From the IMG/VR virus record IMGVR_UViG_3300042305_000998, positions 1 to 27,404 of that record: DNA of 27,404 nt. One strand, given 5' to 3'. The position numbers and the translations under genes are program-made. This DNA is from a virus. This document shows, in pieces, positions 8,091 to 14,909 of this stretch (its first letter is position 1; each line of letters starts with the position of its first letter). A model generated the notes under the pieces. The model saw only the letters and a list, made by a program, of their open reading frames with translations. It was not told the DNA's origin and made no database searches.

Positions 8091-8735
8091 TCACTCGTCA
8101 CTCAATAGCCCGTAGGCTATGCCCCCGCCCATGACTCCTCCTGCGCCCATCAGTCCTCCGACGATCTCTGGGTTCTCTTGGAGTGCCTTGCGGAGAACGA
8201 CTTGCGGGGATTCTGCGGCGAGTCGGGAAAGGAGGTCGTCGTTCAGTGGGAGTTTGAATACGGCCGGGAGTTGGTCGTAGACCTCGGGGTTCTGTCGGCC
8301 GCTCTCCAGGATCGCTCGGGCATTGGCCAGTCGGCGTTCCTGGCGGGCGGCTGATGCGTCATGCGGATACGGACGAGGAGGATCATTCGGGACGCGAACT
8401 GATACTCGCTTCACTCCGCCGCGTGGAGGGACGGAGACGTAATCGGCAATGCCCTTCCCAGTCGCATCCGGGATGTCACCGTAGATGTTGGGGACGGACT
8501 GCTCAAATCCGCGTTGGCGGGTGACGTAGCGATAGCCCTTCCCATAACGCTCTGCTTCTGAGCGGGCCCATTCACTGGGGAGTGGGGTGGTGTCTACTTC
8601 CGCACCACGGCGGGCCATCATCATGGCTTCCATGGCAGACTCAGGGGCTGCACGGGGCAGGCCGGCGAGGATGTCGTCGGCTACCCACGGAACGAGACCG
8701 GAGACATCTGCGACGTAGCGGGTTGGGTTGGGCAT
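8091..8735 (-). CDS. Hypothetical protein with Gly-rich hydrophobic C-terminus
   Basis: A 214-residue protein of unknown family. The middle is charged and proline-containing (VPNDPPRPYPHD), and the C-terminal 25 residues hold a glycine-rich hydrophobic segment, GGLMGAGGVMGGGIAYGLL. That segment could insert in a membrane, as in ejected internal virion proteins. Its start overlaps the upstream gene as TAATG, so it forms a coupled set with the next two genes. A virion or DNA-ejection role is inferred from position and the membrane-active-looking tail. Confidence 0.65.
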   Translation of the reverse strand: MPNPTRYVADVSGLVPWVADDILAGLPRAAPESAMEAMMMARRGAEVDTTPLPSEWARSEAERYGKGYRYVTRQRGFEQSVPNIYGDIPDATGKGIADYVSVPPRGGVKRVSVRVPNDPPRPYPHDASAARQERRLANARAILESGRQNPEVYDQLPAVFKLPLNDDLLSRLAAESPQVVLRKALQENPEIVGGLMGAGGVMGGGIAYGLLSDE

Positions 8736-9460
8736 TAGCGCACCGGGAGGGCAAGGCGTGGAGCGGGCGGTGAATTGCGGAGACGGCGAATGACTTCCCC
8801 CGCGTCATCGACAAGATGCGTTGCAGCACCTTGGCCGTAGCGGGCGCGGTCCATAAGGCGGATGGCGTCATCGACACTCCGCACCAGAGCGCCGCCTTGT
8901 CGCATCATCAGTCCCGGATAGACGAACGCTTTCAATCCGGAAACAGGGGCGGTGATGTAGAACTCCGGGTCGGTCAGGTATTCCGTTGCCATGACCGCGC
9001 CCGCACCGACACCGTTCTTCTGGGCAGCGGCACGCCAGTCTCTTTCCTGTCCACGGCCACCGGACGACATCGGAGGAATCGCCCCAGCGAACGGAGCTTG
9101 CAGGGCAAGACGGGCGGCATCCAGGTATTCGCCATCGCTCGCCGCAGCAGAGGACGCAAAGGCCGTGTCTCGCATGCGCCCACCGTAATCGAACACGTAG
9201 TTCGCGGCTTGCTCTTCCGCGTCAAATGCATCAGAAGACCGTCTGGGATACAGCGTGTCGGCCACGGCGTTCATGCGAACCGCACGCGGATCGACGGACA
9301 CGCGCATACTGCGGTCGTAGATCGGCTCGTCCCGCTTGGCCTTCAGCCACTGGTAGTTGGGAGACGAGGTGATCTTGTCGTACTCGCGGCGCTGGGTATC
9401 CAGATCCGCAGCGCGGCGTTCAGGAGACCCTTGCAGCCAGTCCATCCAGTTGTCGGCCAT
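8735..9460 (-). CDS. Hypothetical virion-associated protein
   Basis: A 241-residue protein starting MADNWMDWLQGSPERR. It has alternating charged and Ala-rich segments, moderately hydrophobic patches near residues 150-185 and no Cys. Both ends are in TAATG overlaps with its neighbours (8735 and 9460), so all three genes are almost certainly translated from one message. No family recognised. An internal head or ejection protein is plausible from context. Confidence 0.65.
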   Translation of the reverse strand: MADNWMDWLQGSPERRAADLDTQRREYDKITSSPNYQWLKAKRDEPIYDRSMRVSVDPRAVRMNAVADTLYPRRSSDAFDAEEQAANYVFDYGGRMRDTAFASSAAASDGEYLDAARLALQAPFAGAIPPMSSGGRGQERDWRAAAQKNGVGAGAVMATEYLTDPEFYITAPVSGLKAFVYPGLMMRQGGALVRSVDDAIRLMDRARYGQGAATHLVDDAGEVIRRLRNSPPAPRLALPVR

Positions 9461-10884
9461 TAGCGATCCTCCTGCATGAGCAACGGAGCTAGGACGGACG
9501 CACCCACGCCTTGCTCAATGAGCCGGCGGCGCATTTCGTCGGACATGATGTAGCGGCGACCGGCATCACCTTTCGGATTGAAGGCCGGCAGAGACGCCTC
9601 CAAGGCCGATTGCGCCTTGGCCCTCGCGATCAGTTCGCCCACCGCCAATCCCGCCTGCTTGCGAGCGGCGCCGAGCTGCATGTTCCCGTCTGTCAGCGAC
9701 TTCACGCCGGCTTGGTATGCGGCTTGGTAGTTCTCTGCCAAAAATCGATCCAGCACATCCTCGCCATGCCCAGCCTTCCGCATGAGGGTCATCTTCCGAA
9801 CCATCTCGCCATACTCATCCTCCATGAGGTCGGCCCCCATGCCGGGGGCTTTGCGGCGAGTTCGCCACATGAAAGCGTTCGCTGACCCCATCGCTTCAGC
9901 GGCTGCGGCACGCACCGCTGAAGGAGTGTTGATCGATACCTCCGACAACGCTCCAGAGTCTTCTGTAAGCCCCCCCATCTTCCTGCCAAGCCGCTCCAGC
10001 GCGCCTGGGACAACCTTGCCGTAGAAGTGTTCGTAGTTGTCAATGTTGCCGCCGACCTTGTCAGCGATTGCTCGCGGCGAGGCGACTTCGATGGCGCGAT
10101 GGCCTTTGCGTGCGGCTTCTAGGGCGAGGCGTTTGATGAGGAGGTCGGACCAAGTGTCTTCTAGGGGGAAGGGAAGGCCCTGGGCGGATGGATCGTTCTG
10201 CACCACATGCTGGCCATCAACGATAGCTGTCTGCGGATTCTGTGCCGCGTACTCACGCGCCTTCCGGTTATGAATCCCCAGGTCAGACTGGAGTTCATTG
10301 ATCCGCAAGGCATCGCCGTGGGTGTCGAAGCGGGCGTGGGCTATAATGTTGTTTCGTTCGTACTGCTTCGCCGCTGGCTTTGCCGATCCACGCCCCCAAT
10401 GGCTTCCGTATTCTCCTGCGACCGTGGGCTGGCCGACGAGCAGTTCGGTGTAGTCCTTTCCGCCTTGGCTGTAGGCTCCGTAGACTGCATCTCCGTGCGG
10501 CCCGCCGGCACCAAGCGGGGAGGGCGAGCCTACGGCTAGCTTGTCGCGGACATAGCCGGAGGTGTCTTGTGGCGTACCCCCCAGCACAATCTCCTTGTGC
10601 GTATACACCGGGCTGCGTTCTTTGACTCTCGCCAAGAGTTCTGATCGCGACACCGCATCCCGGCCGGCGATGACCGAATCCAGGTCGGTCTCTTTCAACT
10701 CCCAGCCGGGGACGCCTTCCTTGTAGCGCTTCAGGAGTCCTGGGAGTTCCTGAACCCTGACGTTCTCTGGCATCTGCTCAATCGCCCGCTCCAGTCGCGA
10801 GTAGATGCCAGGGCCGGGGTTGTATGTCAGGAGACCAGCGATCTTGCGCCCCGCTTCATCAATGCCGCTGATGGGGTTAGCCAT
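9460..10884 (-). CDS. Polyvalent-protein-like domain virion protein
   Basis: A 474-residue protein. Residues 178-290 contain the layout NIIAHARFD...ALRINELQSD...DTWSDLLIKRLALEAARKGHRAIEV. This matches the core of a domain I know from very large phage 'polyvalent' proteins, whose usual form has EIQSDWHQ, then W-x-x-L-x-x-K-R. Here ELQSD replaces EIQSD and the Trp-His is lost, so it is a divergent copy. The domain's biochemical activity is not established. The C-terminal third is helical. It lies in the overlapping three-gene set of the virion operon and is a candidate ejected protein. Domain match: moderate; function: unknown. Confidence 0.7.
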   Translation of the reverse strand: MANPISGIDEAGRKIAGLLTYNPGPGIYSRLERAIEQMPENVRVQELPGLLKRYKEGVPGWELKETDLDSVIAGRDAVSRSELLARVKERSPVYTHKEIVLGGTPQDTSGYVRDKLAVGSPSPLGAGGPHGDAVYGAYSQGGKDYTELLVGQPTVAGEYGSHWGRGSAKPAAKQYERNNIIAHARFDTHGDALRINELQSDLGIHNRKAREYAAQNPQTAIVDGQHVVQNDPSAQGLPFPLEDTWSDLLIKRLALEAARKGHRAIEVASPRAIADKVGGNIDNYEHFYGKVVPGALERLGRKMGGLTEDSGALSEVSINTPSAVRAAAAEAMGSANAFMWRTRRKAPGMGADLMEDEYGEMVRKMTLMRKAGHGEDVLDRFLAENYQAAYQAGVKSLTDGNMQLGAARKQAGLAVGELIARAKAQSALEASLPAFNPKGDAGRRYIMSDEMRRRLIEQGVGASVLAPLLMQEDR

Positions 10885-10890
10885 TATCGC

Positions 10891-11145
10891 TCACCATTTT
10901 TCGCGATTGGCCCAGTACGCCGCAGACATCTTGCCCTTGGCAATGTTCTCTGCGTGGCGGGCCTTAAAGGCTTCGTTCCTTGCCGATCCGTCAGGTGAGC
11001 CTTCGACACCCTGCTGGCCGAAGCGGATCAGCTTCTCCTGGTCTCCGGACTTCGCCAGGACCATGTGCGACTTCTCCGGATGATTCGGAGTACGCACTGG
11101 ACGATTCGGAATCAACTTCCGGATCTTGTCACCCTCGCTGTCCAC
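10891..11145 (-). CDS. Small protein with MDSEGDKIRKL head and ARH...YW...W tail
   Basis: An 84-residue protein starting at GTG 11145. The C-terminal half (KLIRFGQQG, then RNEAFKARHAENIAKGK, then YWANREKW) matches a conserved small phage domain of the type RxxFRARH...YWxxxxW, similar to DUF6321-like proteins and usually near structural genes. The first 11 residues are identical to those of the gene just upstream, although written with different codons. It overlaps that gene by 17 bases. Function unknown; probably a minor virion or virion-assembly component. Confidence 0.7.
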   Translation of the reverse strand: MDSEGDKIRKLIPNRPVRTPNHPEKSHMVLAKSGDQEKLIRFGQQGVEGSPDGSARNEAFKARHAENIAKGKMSAAYWANREKW

Positions 11146-11284
11146 TCAACTTCCTCCACTGCTTGGGATCTGGGTAGTCCTTGTCACCCGGCTTGGCGGG
11201 CGCTTCGCCGCGTTCACGCTTGGCATGGACGTTGGCCCAGAGGCCCTTGCGGAGTTTGCGGATCTTGTCGCCTTCAGAGTCCAT
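11129..11284 (-). CDS. Small basic protein with MDSEGDKIRKL head
   Basis: A 51-residue basic protein: MDSEGDKIRKL, then RKGLWANVHAKRERGEAPAKPGDKDYPD. The GLWANxHAKRxRGExPxKPGDKDYP core is a small conserved phage motif I recognise from structural regions; its role is not known. The ATG at 11284 aligns with the GTG of the next gene, so both share the same N-terminal peptide. Start and stop overlap both neighbours, so translation is probably coupled along the whole stretch. Confidence 0.7.
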   Translation of the reverse strand: MDSEGDKIRKLRKGLWANVHAKRERGEAPAKPGDKDYPDPKQWRKLSGQRG

Positions 11285-11318
11285 CGTCCCAGTCGTCGTC
11301 AAAGAGGAAGTCGAACAT
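11274..11318 (-). CDS. Possible 14-residue acidic leader peptide
   Basis: MFDFLFDDDWDDGL, six of whose fourteen residues are Asp. Its ATG overlaps the stop of the upstream gene (TGATG), and its end overlaps the start of the 51-residue gene (ATGGACTCTGA). It could be a real micropeptide, or only a coupling leader that carries ribosomes to the next start. The sequence alone cannot decide. Confidence 0.3.
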   Translation of the reverse strand: MFDFLFDDDWDDGL

Positions 11319-11803
11319 CAGTAGATGACTCCGCCACGGAAGGCGGCTTTGGGCTGCGGGCCAGATGACTGACGGGCCTGATCCAGCCGGGCCAGGATGG
11401 CATCCAACTCCATCCGCTTCAGTTCCTTCTCATGCTCCATGCGGCGCATCTCACGCATCTGGGCGACACGGGAGTCGTTCTCGTCCTGGTGGGCACCCAT
11501 GGTCTGGGAGATCATGTCGCCCAGGGCCTTGCCCTGTTGGGCAGAACCCATCGCAGCGTGGTAAGCGCCTGAAGCGCCGTGGTTCATCATGGAATTTCCT
11601 GTGGCAAAAGGTGAGTTGCGGCGGGCGTTCTGTTGATCCGTGACGCGGTCCTGGATCATGCCCTGGGCGTTGGGGTTGCGAGTGATCTTGCGGGGAGGAC
11701 GGCCCTGCATCGCGGCCAACTGCGCTTCAGCGAAAGCCTCCCGCTGAATGCGGTTCTCTTCCTCTTGCTCTTCTTCACTCAGCAGGAACGGCCCGTCTGG
11801 CAT
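11318..11803 (-). CDS. Coiled-coil structural protein
   Basis: A 161-residue protein, Met-, Gln- and Glu-rich. Residues 8-35 and 95-145 are strongly helical and heptad-like (MREMRRMEHEKELKRMELDA), suggesting a coiled coil. The middle, residues 40-90, is Asn/Gly-rich and flexible. Nothing resembles a catalytic site. It belongs to the run of small virion-module genes that starts with the Cys-rich protein. A minor structural or assembly role is likely. Confidence 0.68.
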   Translation of the reverse strand: MPDGPFLLSEEEQEEENRIQREAFAEAQLAAMQGRPPRKITRNPNAQGMIQDRVTDQQNARRNSPFATGNSMMNHGASGAYHAAMGSAQQGKALGDMISQTMGAHQDENDSRVAQMREMRRMEHEKELKRMELDAILARLDQARQSSGPQPKAAFRGGVIY

Positions 11804-11821
11804 AGTGATTCTCCTAAGAGA

Positions 11822-12283
11822 TCACTGTCCCTTTTTGCGGGCATTGCGAATGGCTTTTCTCACCAGGATCTTTCCCGCCATGCGAAGGAAGGGAAGTTTC
11901 CTCTTCGTCGCCTCTTCCTGGAGCCAGTCGCAGATGGTCTCTAAGTTCTTTTCGCACCAGCCGGGTTCATTGAACTCATTGGCATCCATGAGCTTGGCAC
12001 GGGTGTTACATGAACAGCCGGGAGAGGCGACGATACCGACACGCTTCAGGAGAGCTTTGAGTTCTGTGCCTGGGCCGTGACCGGGCGATGGTGTTTCGTC
12101 TGGCTTGCGCCTGACAACAGCCTTGGGTTGTGGGCCCCGATACTTCTTCACCAGGAGGCTATAAGACTCTTGCGAGAGGGTTACTTTGTCTCCATCCACC
12201 TGGGCGTGAGACAGGACATCCTCCAGATATCCGGCCGGGCGGGAGAGGGCGGTCTTGGAGAGTGATTGAAGTGATAGGATCAT
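11822..12283 (-). CDS. Conserved phage protein with GCSCNxRA motif
   Basis: A 153-residue protein. The C-terminal half contains GPGTELKALLKRVGI, PGCSCNTRAKLMD, PGWCEKNLETICDWLQEEA and a basic LVRKAIRNARKK end. This GCxCxxRAxxMD...WCxxNxxxIxxWLxEEA layout is a conserved phage domain of unknown role that I recognise from virion regions. The three conserved Cys could bind a metal. ATG 12283 overlaps the stop of the Cys-rich gene as ATGA and is preferred over upstream in-frame starts, which read through the Cys-rich gene out of frame. Confidence 0.75.
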   Translation of the reverse strand: MILSLQSLSKTALSRPAGYLEDVLSHAQVDGDKVTLSQESYSLLVKKYRGPQPKAVVRRKPDETPSPGHGPGTELKALLKRVGIVASPGCSCNTRAKLMDANEFNEPGWCEKNLETICDWLQEEATKRKLPFLRMAGKILVRKAIRNARKKGQ

Positions 12284-13044
12284 GGGTTTTGGAATTCCGG
12301 GCAGTCGCAGTACGTCGCCGCGCAGTAGATGCCATCGGGGCAACAAATGTAGTTGGGTTCTGGGCAGCAGCCGTTCACATCTGCGCCCGGGCAGCACGTT
12401 TCAATCGCTGGATCGCACTGAACCGGGCAATCCTCCTCGGGAAGCGGTGCGCATGTCTCGCACACCTCTGGATAGCAGACGCCGTCCAGGCAGCACTCGC
12501 CCGCCGGGCAGTCCTCGCTGGTCGTACACTCTCCGCACGGCTCATCTTGGCATTGACCGTTACAGCACACGAACGGGTCAGTGGTGCATCCCCCGCATCC
12601 CTCTGGCAACCCGGTGTCAATGTACGCTAAGGCTTCCGCCAGTGTTGCGAATATCATTGGGAACGGGTTTGGATCTGGCTCTGGGTCGCATGAGCAGGTC
12701 AACACAACGGACTCGCAGTCCTCGTCCGTCTCGCACCCATCACACGGGTCATCCTGACACACCCCGTCACAGCAGTACTGGCCTTCGTTGCAACAGACCT
12801 GGGACTCACCAGTACCACAGCATTCCTGGGTGGGTGGGCAACATTCCTCCCCGCAGCAGAGGTCACCTTCTGGACAGCACTCCTGGCCAGAGCCCACACC
12901 ACAGCAGACGCGGGGATCCTCGCAGCACTCCTTGGACCCAGAGGGCCCGCAGCAGACATCGGGCTCCTTGCAACAGGTGGACGGGGAACCGCAGCATTCG
13001 CCCGGCGGGGTGCCATTCTCACAGCAGCACTTGCAGCAGGCCAT
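12280..13044 (-). CDS. Extremely cysteine-rich protein (57 Cys in 254 residues)
   Basis: A 254-residue protein in which about 22% of residues are Cys, in 18 CC doublets or triplets spaced 5-9 residues apart (GECCGSPSTCCKEPDVCC and so on) over residues 1-95. A linker with few Cys (about 115-150) is followed by a second Cys-rich lobe at 150-254 with CCNGQC and CCLDGVC units. The pattern is granulin- or EGF-like and implies stacked disulfides outside the cell or metal binding inside. It is acidic, with no transmembrane segment or clear signal peptide. It is the first gene of the leftward virion operon, so it is a candidate adhesion or surface protein. Start ATG 13044 has a weak AAAGGG upstream. 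Confidence 0.75.
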   Translation of the reverse strand: MACCKCCCENGTPPGECCGSPSTCCKEPDVCCGPSGSKECCEDPRVCCGVGSGQECCPEGDLCCGEECCPPTQECCGTGESQVCCNEGQYCCDGVCQDDPCDGCETDEDCESVVLTCSCDPEPDPNPFPMIFATLAEALAYIDTGLPEGCGGCTTDPFVCCNGQCQDEPCGECTTSEDCPAGECCLDGVCYPEVCETCAPLPEEDCPVQCDPAIETCCPGADVNGCCPEPNYICCPDGIYCAATYCDCPEFQNP

Positions 13045-13444
13045 TAGACGCCCTTTCTAGTAAACAAGTGTCCAGCGTCACCCTGGAGGCGAAACGGGGC
13101 TTAGGGGGCGAATCTGGGCCTCTGGCGGGGGGCGACACGCGGGCGACATGGGGGAAAAAACGAGAAGCATCGGGTTTTGAAAAAAGTCGGGGGTGGAATT
13201 GACATGATTCCGACGACGATTTGGGGGGGGATGGGGGGCCTGTTGTCCGTGTCTGCCATGGCCGTAGGCTCGTCGTAAGTCTAGCCGTGCCAGCGACTTA
13301 CGTTTCCACACTACACCCTGCGGTTAAGGCGGGGGTTTTTAAACGGCGTTTAGAAATGGCGATTCCCGGCCGGAGCGGTGCGCATGCATGGCCCACTATT
13401 CCCCTGTACACTGCTGTCCATCCGTACACTCCCAGCCCCGGCCA
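13045..13444. other. Non-coding interval upstream of the virion operon
   Basis: About 400 bases with no convincing gene. They should hold the promoter and leader of the leftward virion operon, but I could not pick a convincing -10/-35 pair. Visible features are runs of G on the plus strand at 13094-13132 and 13223-13238 (G8-AT-G6), an 8-bp stem CGTAAGTC/GACTTACG at 13274-13302, and two GTACACT motifs at 13406-13430. Confidence 0.6.
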
Positions 13445-13508
13445 ACAAAAAAGCCCCGCCATCCCGTGAAGAATGGCGGGGCCCGTAGTGTACGCCGTGC
13501 CAGTGTAC
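13406..13508. repeat. GTACACT motifs in inverted pairs around a terminator
   Basis: GTACACT occurs at 13406-13412 and 13424-13430 (18-base period) and its complement AGTGTAC at 13487-13493 and 13502-13508 (15-base period). The two pairs face each other across the terminator hairpin at 13453-13482. Four 7-mers could be protein sites or chance. Confidence 0.4.
13445..13482 (-). terminator. Rho-independent terminator of the 277-residue orphan gene
   Basis: On the minus strand a perfect 10-bp stem GCCCCGCCAT/ATGGCGGGGC with a 10-base loop is followed by TTTTTTGTT. It lies 33 bases past the stop of the gene at 13515 and is the clearest terminator in the window. Confidence 0.9.
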
Positions 13509-13514
13509 GCCGGT

Positions 13515-14348
13515 CTACTTCCCGGCGTAGTACTCTGCCAGTTCAGCCCGATACGATTCCGGGTTGGGATGCATCACCGGCACCATAGACCGGGCCCCGG
13601 AATCCCGCCCGCGTACCATTGGCCCGGCTTGCGGCGGAGTGCGGCGGCGGCGGGGCATAGGCTTTCCGTCCGTCACGATGCAAGGCGGGTACACTTGTTC
13701 AAACCCGGGGCGTCGGTTCATCCGCCAGCCCGTTTCTACTTCCGCCAATTCCTGCTCACGTTCAACCCATTCCCGCAAGACTTGCACAGTGGGCACCATT
13801 TTGCCATCGCCCCGGGGCTGGCCCTTCCCGCCCGTCACCGCTACAGGCTCGCCGGGGATATCGTCCCCCAACCCGGCGAGGGCTTCCCGGTCTTCCGAAG
13901 CGTACATGGAGGCTTGCACAATCGCGGCGGGGTTGGGGGTTCCCGTGTTGAGGGCCCGATTGTAAGGGTACCATTTGCGGGAATCCCGGCGGCGGGGCTG
14001 ATCGCCTACTTGCGGGAGAATGTAGTACGCTCGCCGCATATAGGCCGCTGCGCCCATTACCGCCCGCGTAGGTTCGTCGGCGGTAATCTTCGCGGCTTTG
14101 TAGTCCCGGTCTAGAAACACCGAAAGCGTATCCTGTGCGGCTTGCTCTAAACGAGCCTCCCGCAAGTCTTTCGGCAGTCCATCCCCAACCCCTGCCCGTG
14201 CTGCTTTGTACTTCCACCATGCCATACAGTCCCGGAATCGTCCCGGATCGGCCATATAGTCCCGGGGATTGAACACGGTTCCCGGTGCCGGGTTGGTGAC
14301 AATCAACCCAAACAAGCGGTGCTGTATTCCGGCGAGATTCTTTTTCAT
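13515..14348 (-). CDS. Orphan protein in a single-gene transcription unit
   Basis: A 277-residue protein of no family I recognise. It is rich in Arg, Pro, Ala and Tyr, with FRDCMAWWKYKAAR near residue 40-50, MRRAYYILPQ near 104, and a basic, Pro-rich segment MPRRRRTPPQ near 230. It is probably soluble and possibly nucleic-acid binding. ATG 14348 has GGAGG nine bases upstream; the longer frame to 14426 overlaps the promoter, so it is rejected. The gene has its own promoter and terminator, unlike the polycistronic rest, and its DNA is unusually rich in CCCGG words. An early regulator, replication factor or acquired cargo gene is possible. Confidence 0.72.
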   Translation of the reverse strand: MKKNLAGIQHRLFGLIVTNPAPGTVFNPRDYMADPGRFRDCMAWWKYKAARAGVGDGLPKDLREARLEQAAQDTLSVFLDRDYKAAKITADEPTRAVMGAAAYMRRAYYILPQVGDQPRRRDSRKWYPYNRALNTGTPNPAAIVQASMYASEDREALAGLGDDIPGEPVAVTGGKGQPRGDGKMVPTVQVLREWVEREQELAEVETGWRMNRRPGFEQVYPPCIVTDGKPMPRRRRTPPQAGPMVRGRDSGARSMVPVMHPNPESYRAELAEYYAGK

Positions 14349-14397
14349 GGTCTTACCCTCCACAGTGTAAAGGCGAGTATCTGCCCGCCATGGTTGT

Positions 14398-14426
14398 ATC
14401 ATAGTATCGTCATGGTTGGGTTGCAA
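14398..14426 (-). promoter_or_regulatory. Sigma-70-type promoter for the orphan gene
   Basis: On the minus strand, -35 TTGCAA (14421-14426), a 17-base spacer and -10 TATGAT (14398-14403). The expected start of transcription near 14391 leaves a leader of about 43 bases to ATG 14348. The -35 is the centre of the palindrome GGGTTGCAACCC, so a dimeric regulator could bind there. Confidence 0.7.
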
Positions 14427-14432
14427 CCCCTA

Positions 14433-14469
14433 GCGAAAAATATTTTTCGCCGTTCCAATGTTCCCGCCA
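14433..14469. repeat. Palindrome plus CCAATGTTCCCGCCA, copy 1
   Basis: A perfect 18-bp palindrome GCGAAAAATATTTTTCGC (14433-14450), then four bases, then the 15-mer CCAATGTTCCCGCCA (14455-14469). The same composite occurs again 137 bases to the right. It could be an operator or an origin-like element. On the minus strand it can also be read as a short peptide frame. Confidence 0.65.
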
Positions 14470-14569
14470 TATATGTTGCCAATTCATTCCCGCCCGGTTC
14501 AACCCGGACGGAATGAAACAATCGACCGCGAATTGTCGCACAGGTCTGGCGAGTGAACATATGCGGCGA

Positions 14570-14606
14570 GCGGAAAATTCTTCCGCCCGTCCCAATGTTC
14601 CCGCCA
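14570..14606. repeat. Palindrome plus CCAATGTTCCCGCCA, copy 2
   Basis: A near-palindrome GCGGAAAATTCTTCCGC (14570-14586), then five bases, then the identical 15-mer at 14592-14606. Similarity to copy 1 continues for about 20 bases beyond the 15-mer. Confidence 0.65.
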
Positions 14607-14680
14607 GTAATGTTGCGACGATTTCATGCGGGAAGGAAACGTATTACTTCCTGCGCATGCGGGCAGCCAATGGAGGTACG

Positions 14681-14842
14681 ATGGACTACAACTGGTTCCT
14701 CTGCCGTTACTCCGCAGCCCTTGCCACCCTGAAGCATCCAGGGGAGTGCTACGGAGGAATTCGTGATATCTGGGATGTGATTGCATTCGGGCTCTGCGTG
14801 GATCTTCCAACCACGCGGGCCCCATGGCAACGCATCCGATAG
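14681..14842 (+). CDS. Small hypothetical protein, first gene of the rightward operon
   Basis: A 53-residue protein, aromatic- and Cys-containing (MDYNWFLCRYSAALATL, three Cys). No family recognised. GGAGGT five bases before ATG 14681 fixes the start; the same 17-base leader CCAATGGAGGTACGATG starts the next gene as well. Longer in-frame extensions run into the repeat region and look non-coding. Confidence 0.62.
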   Translation: MDYNWFLCRYSAALATLKHPGECYGGIRDIWDVIAFGLCVDLPTTRAPWQRIR

Positions 14843-14848
14843 GCCGAA

Positions 14849-14882
14849 ACCGCCGCGAGGCGGTCTACCCGTGATGCGGGTA
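14849..14882 (+). promoter_or_regulatory. Two tandem small RNA hairpins
   Basis: ACCGCC-GCGA-GGCGGT (14849-14864, a GNRA tetraloop) and TACCCG-TGATG-CGGGTA (14866-14882) lie back to back in the gap between the first two genes, just before the second gene's ribosome site. No T-tract follows, so they are more likely RNA stability or translation elements than terminators. Confidence 0.5.
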
Positions 14883-14909
14883 CTGAAGAGGCCAACCAAT
14901 GGAGGTACG

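Larger units (their letters stand above)
14349..14680. other. Divergent control region between leftward and rightward blocks
   Basis: About 330 bases between the leftward orphan gene and the rightward early operon. It holds a minus-strand promoter, an 18-bp palindrome, two copies of a palindrome-plus-15-mer element and a perfect 12-bp palindrome GGGTTGCAACCC over the promoter -35. A plus-strand promoter must lie here, but no single candidate is convincing. Confidence 0.65.

Noticed and set aside
12282-13202. 306-codon plus-strand frame opposite the Cys-rich gene
   Set aside because: The Ser/Arg/Thr-rich product is what the antisense of Cys-rich codons gives; no ribosome site or family.
14349-14426. 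Longer start of the 277-residue orphan gene (to 14426)
   Set aside because: The extra codons cover the promoter -10 and expected transcript start; GGAGG precedes the ATG at 14348 instead.
14410-14825. Two short minus-strand frames containing QHxWREHW
   Set aside because: Not annotated as genes: no ribosome sites, and the matching part coincides with palindromic DNA repeats in a control region. Kept only as an alternative in the findings.
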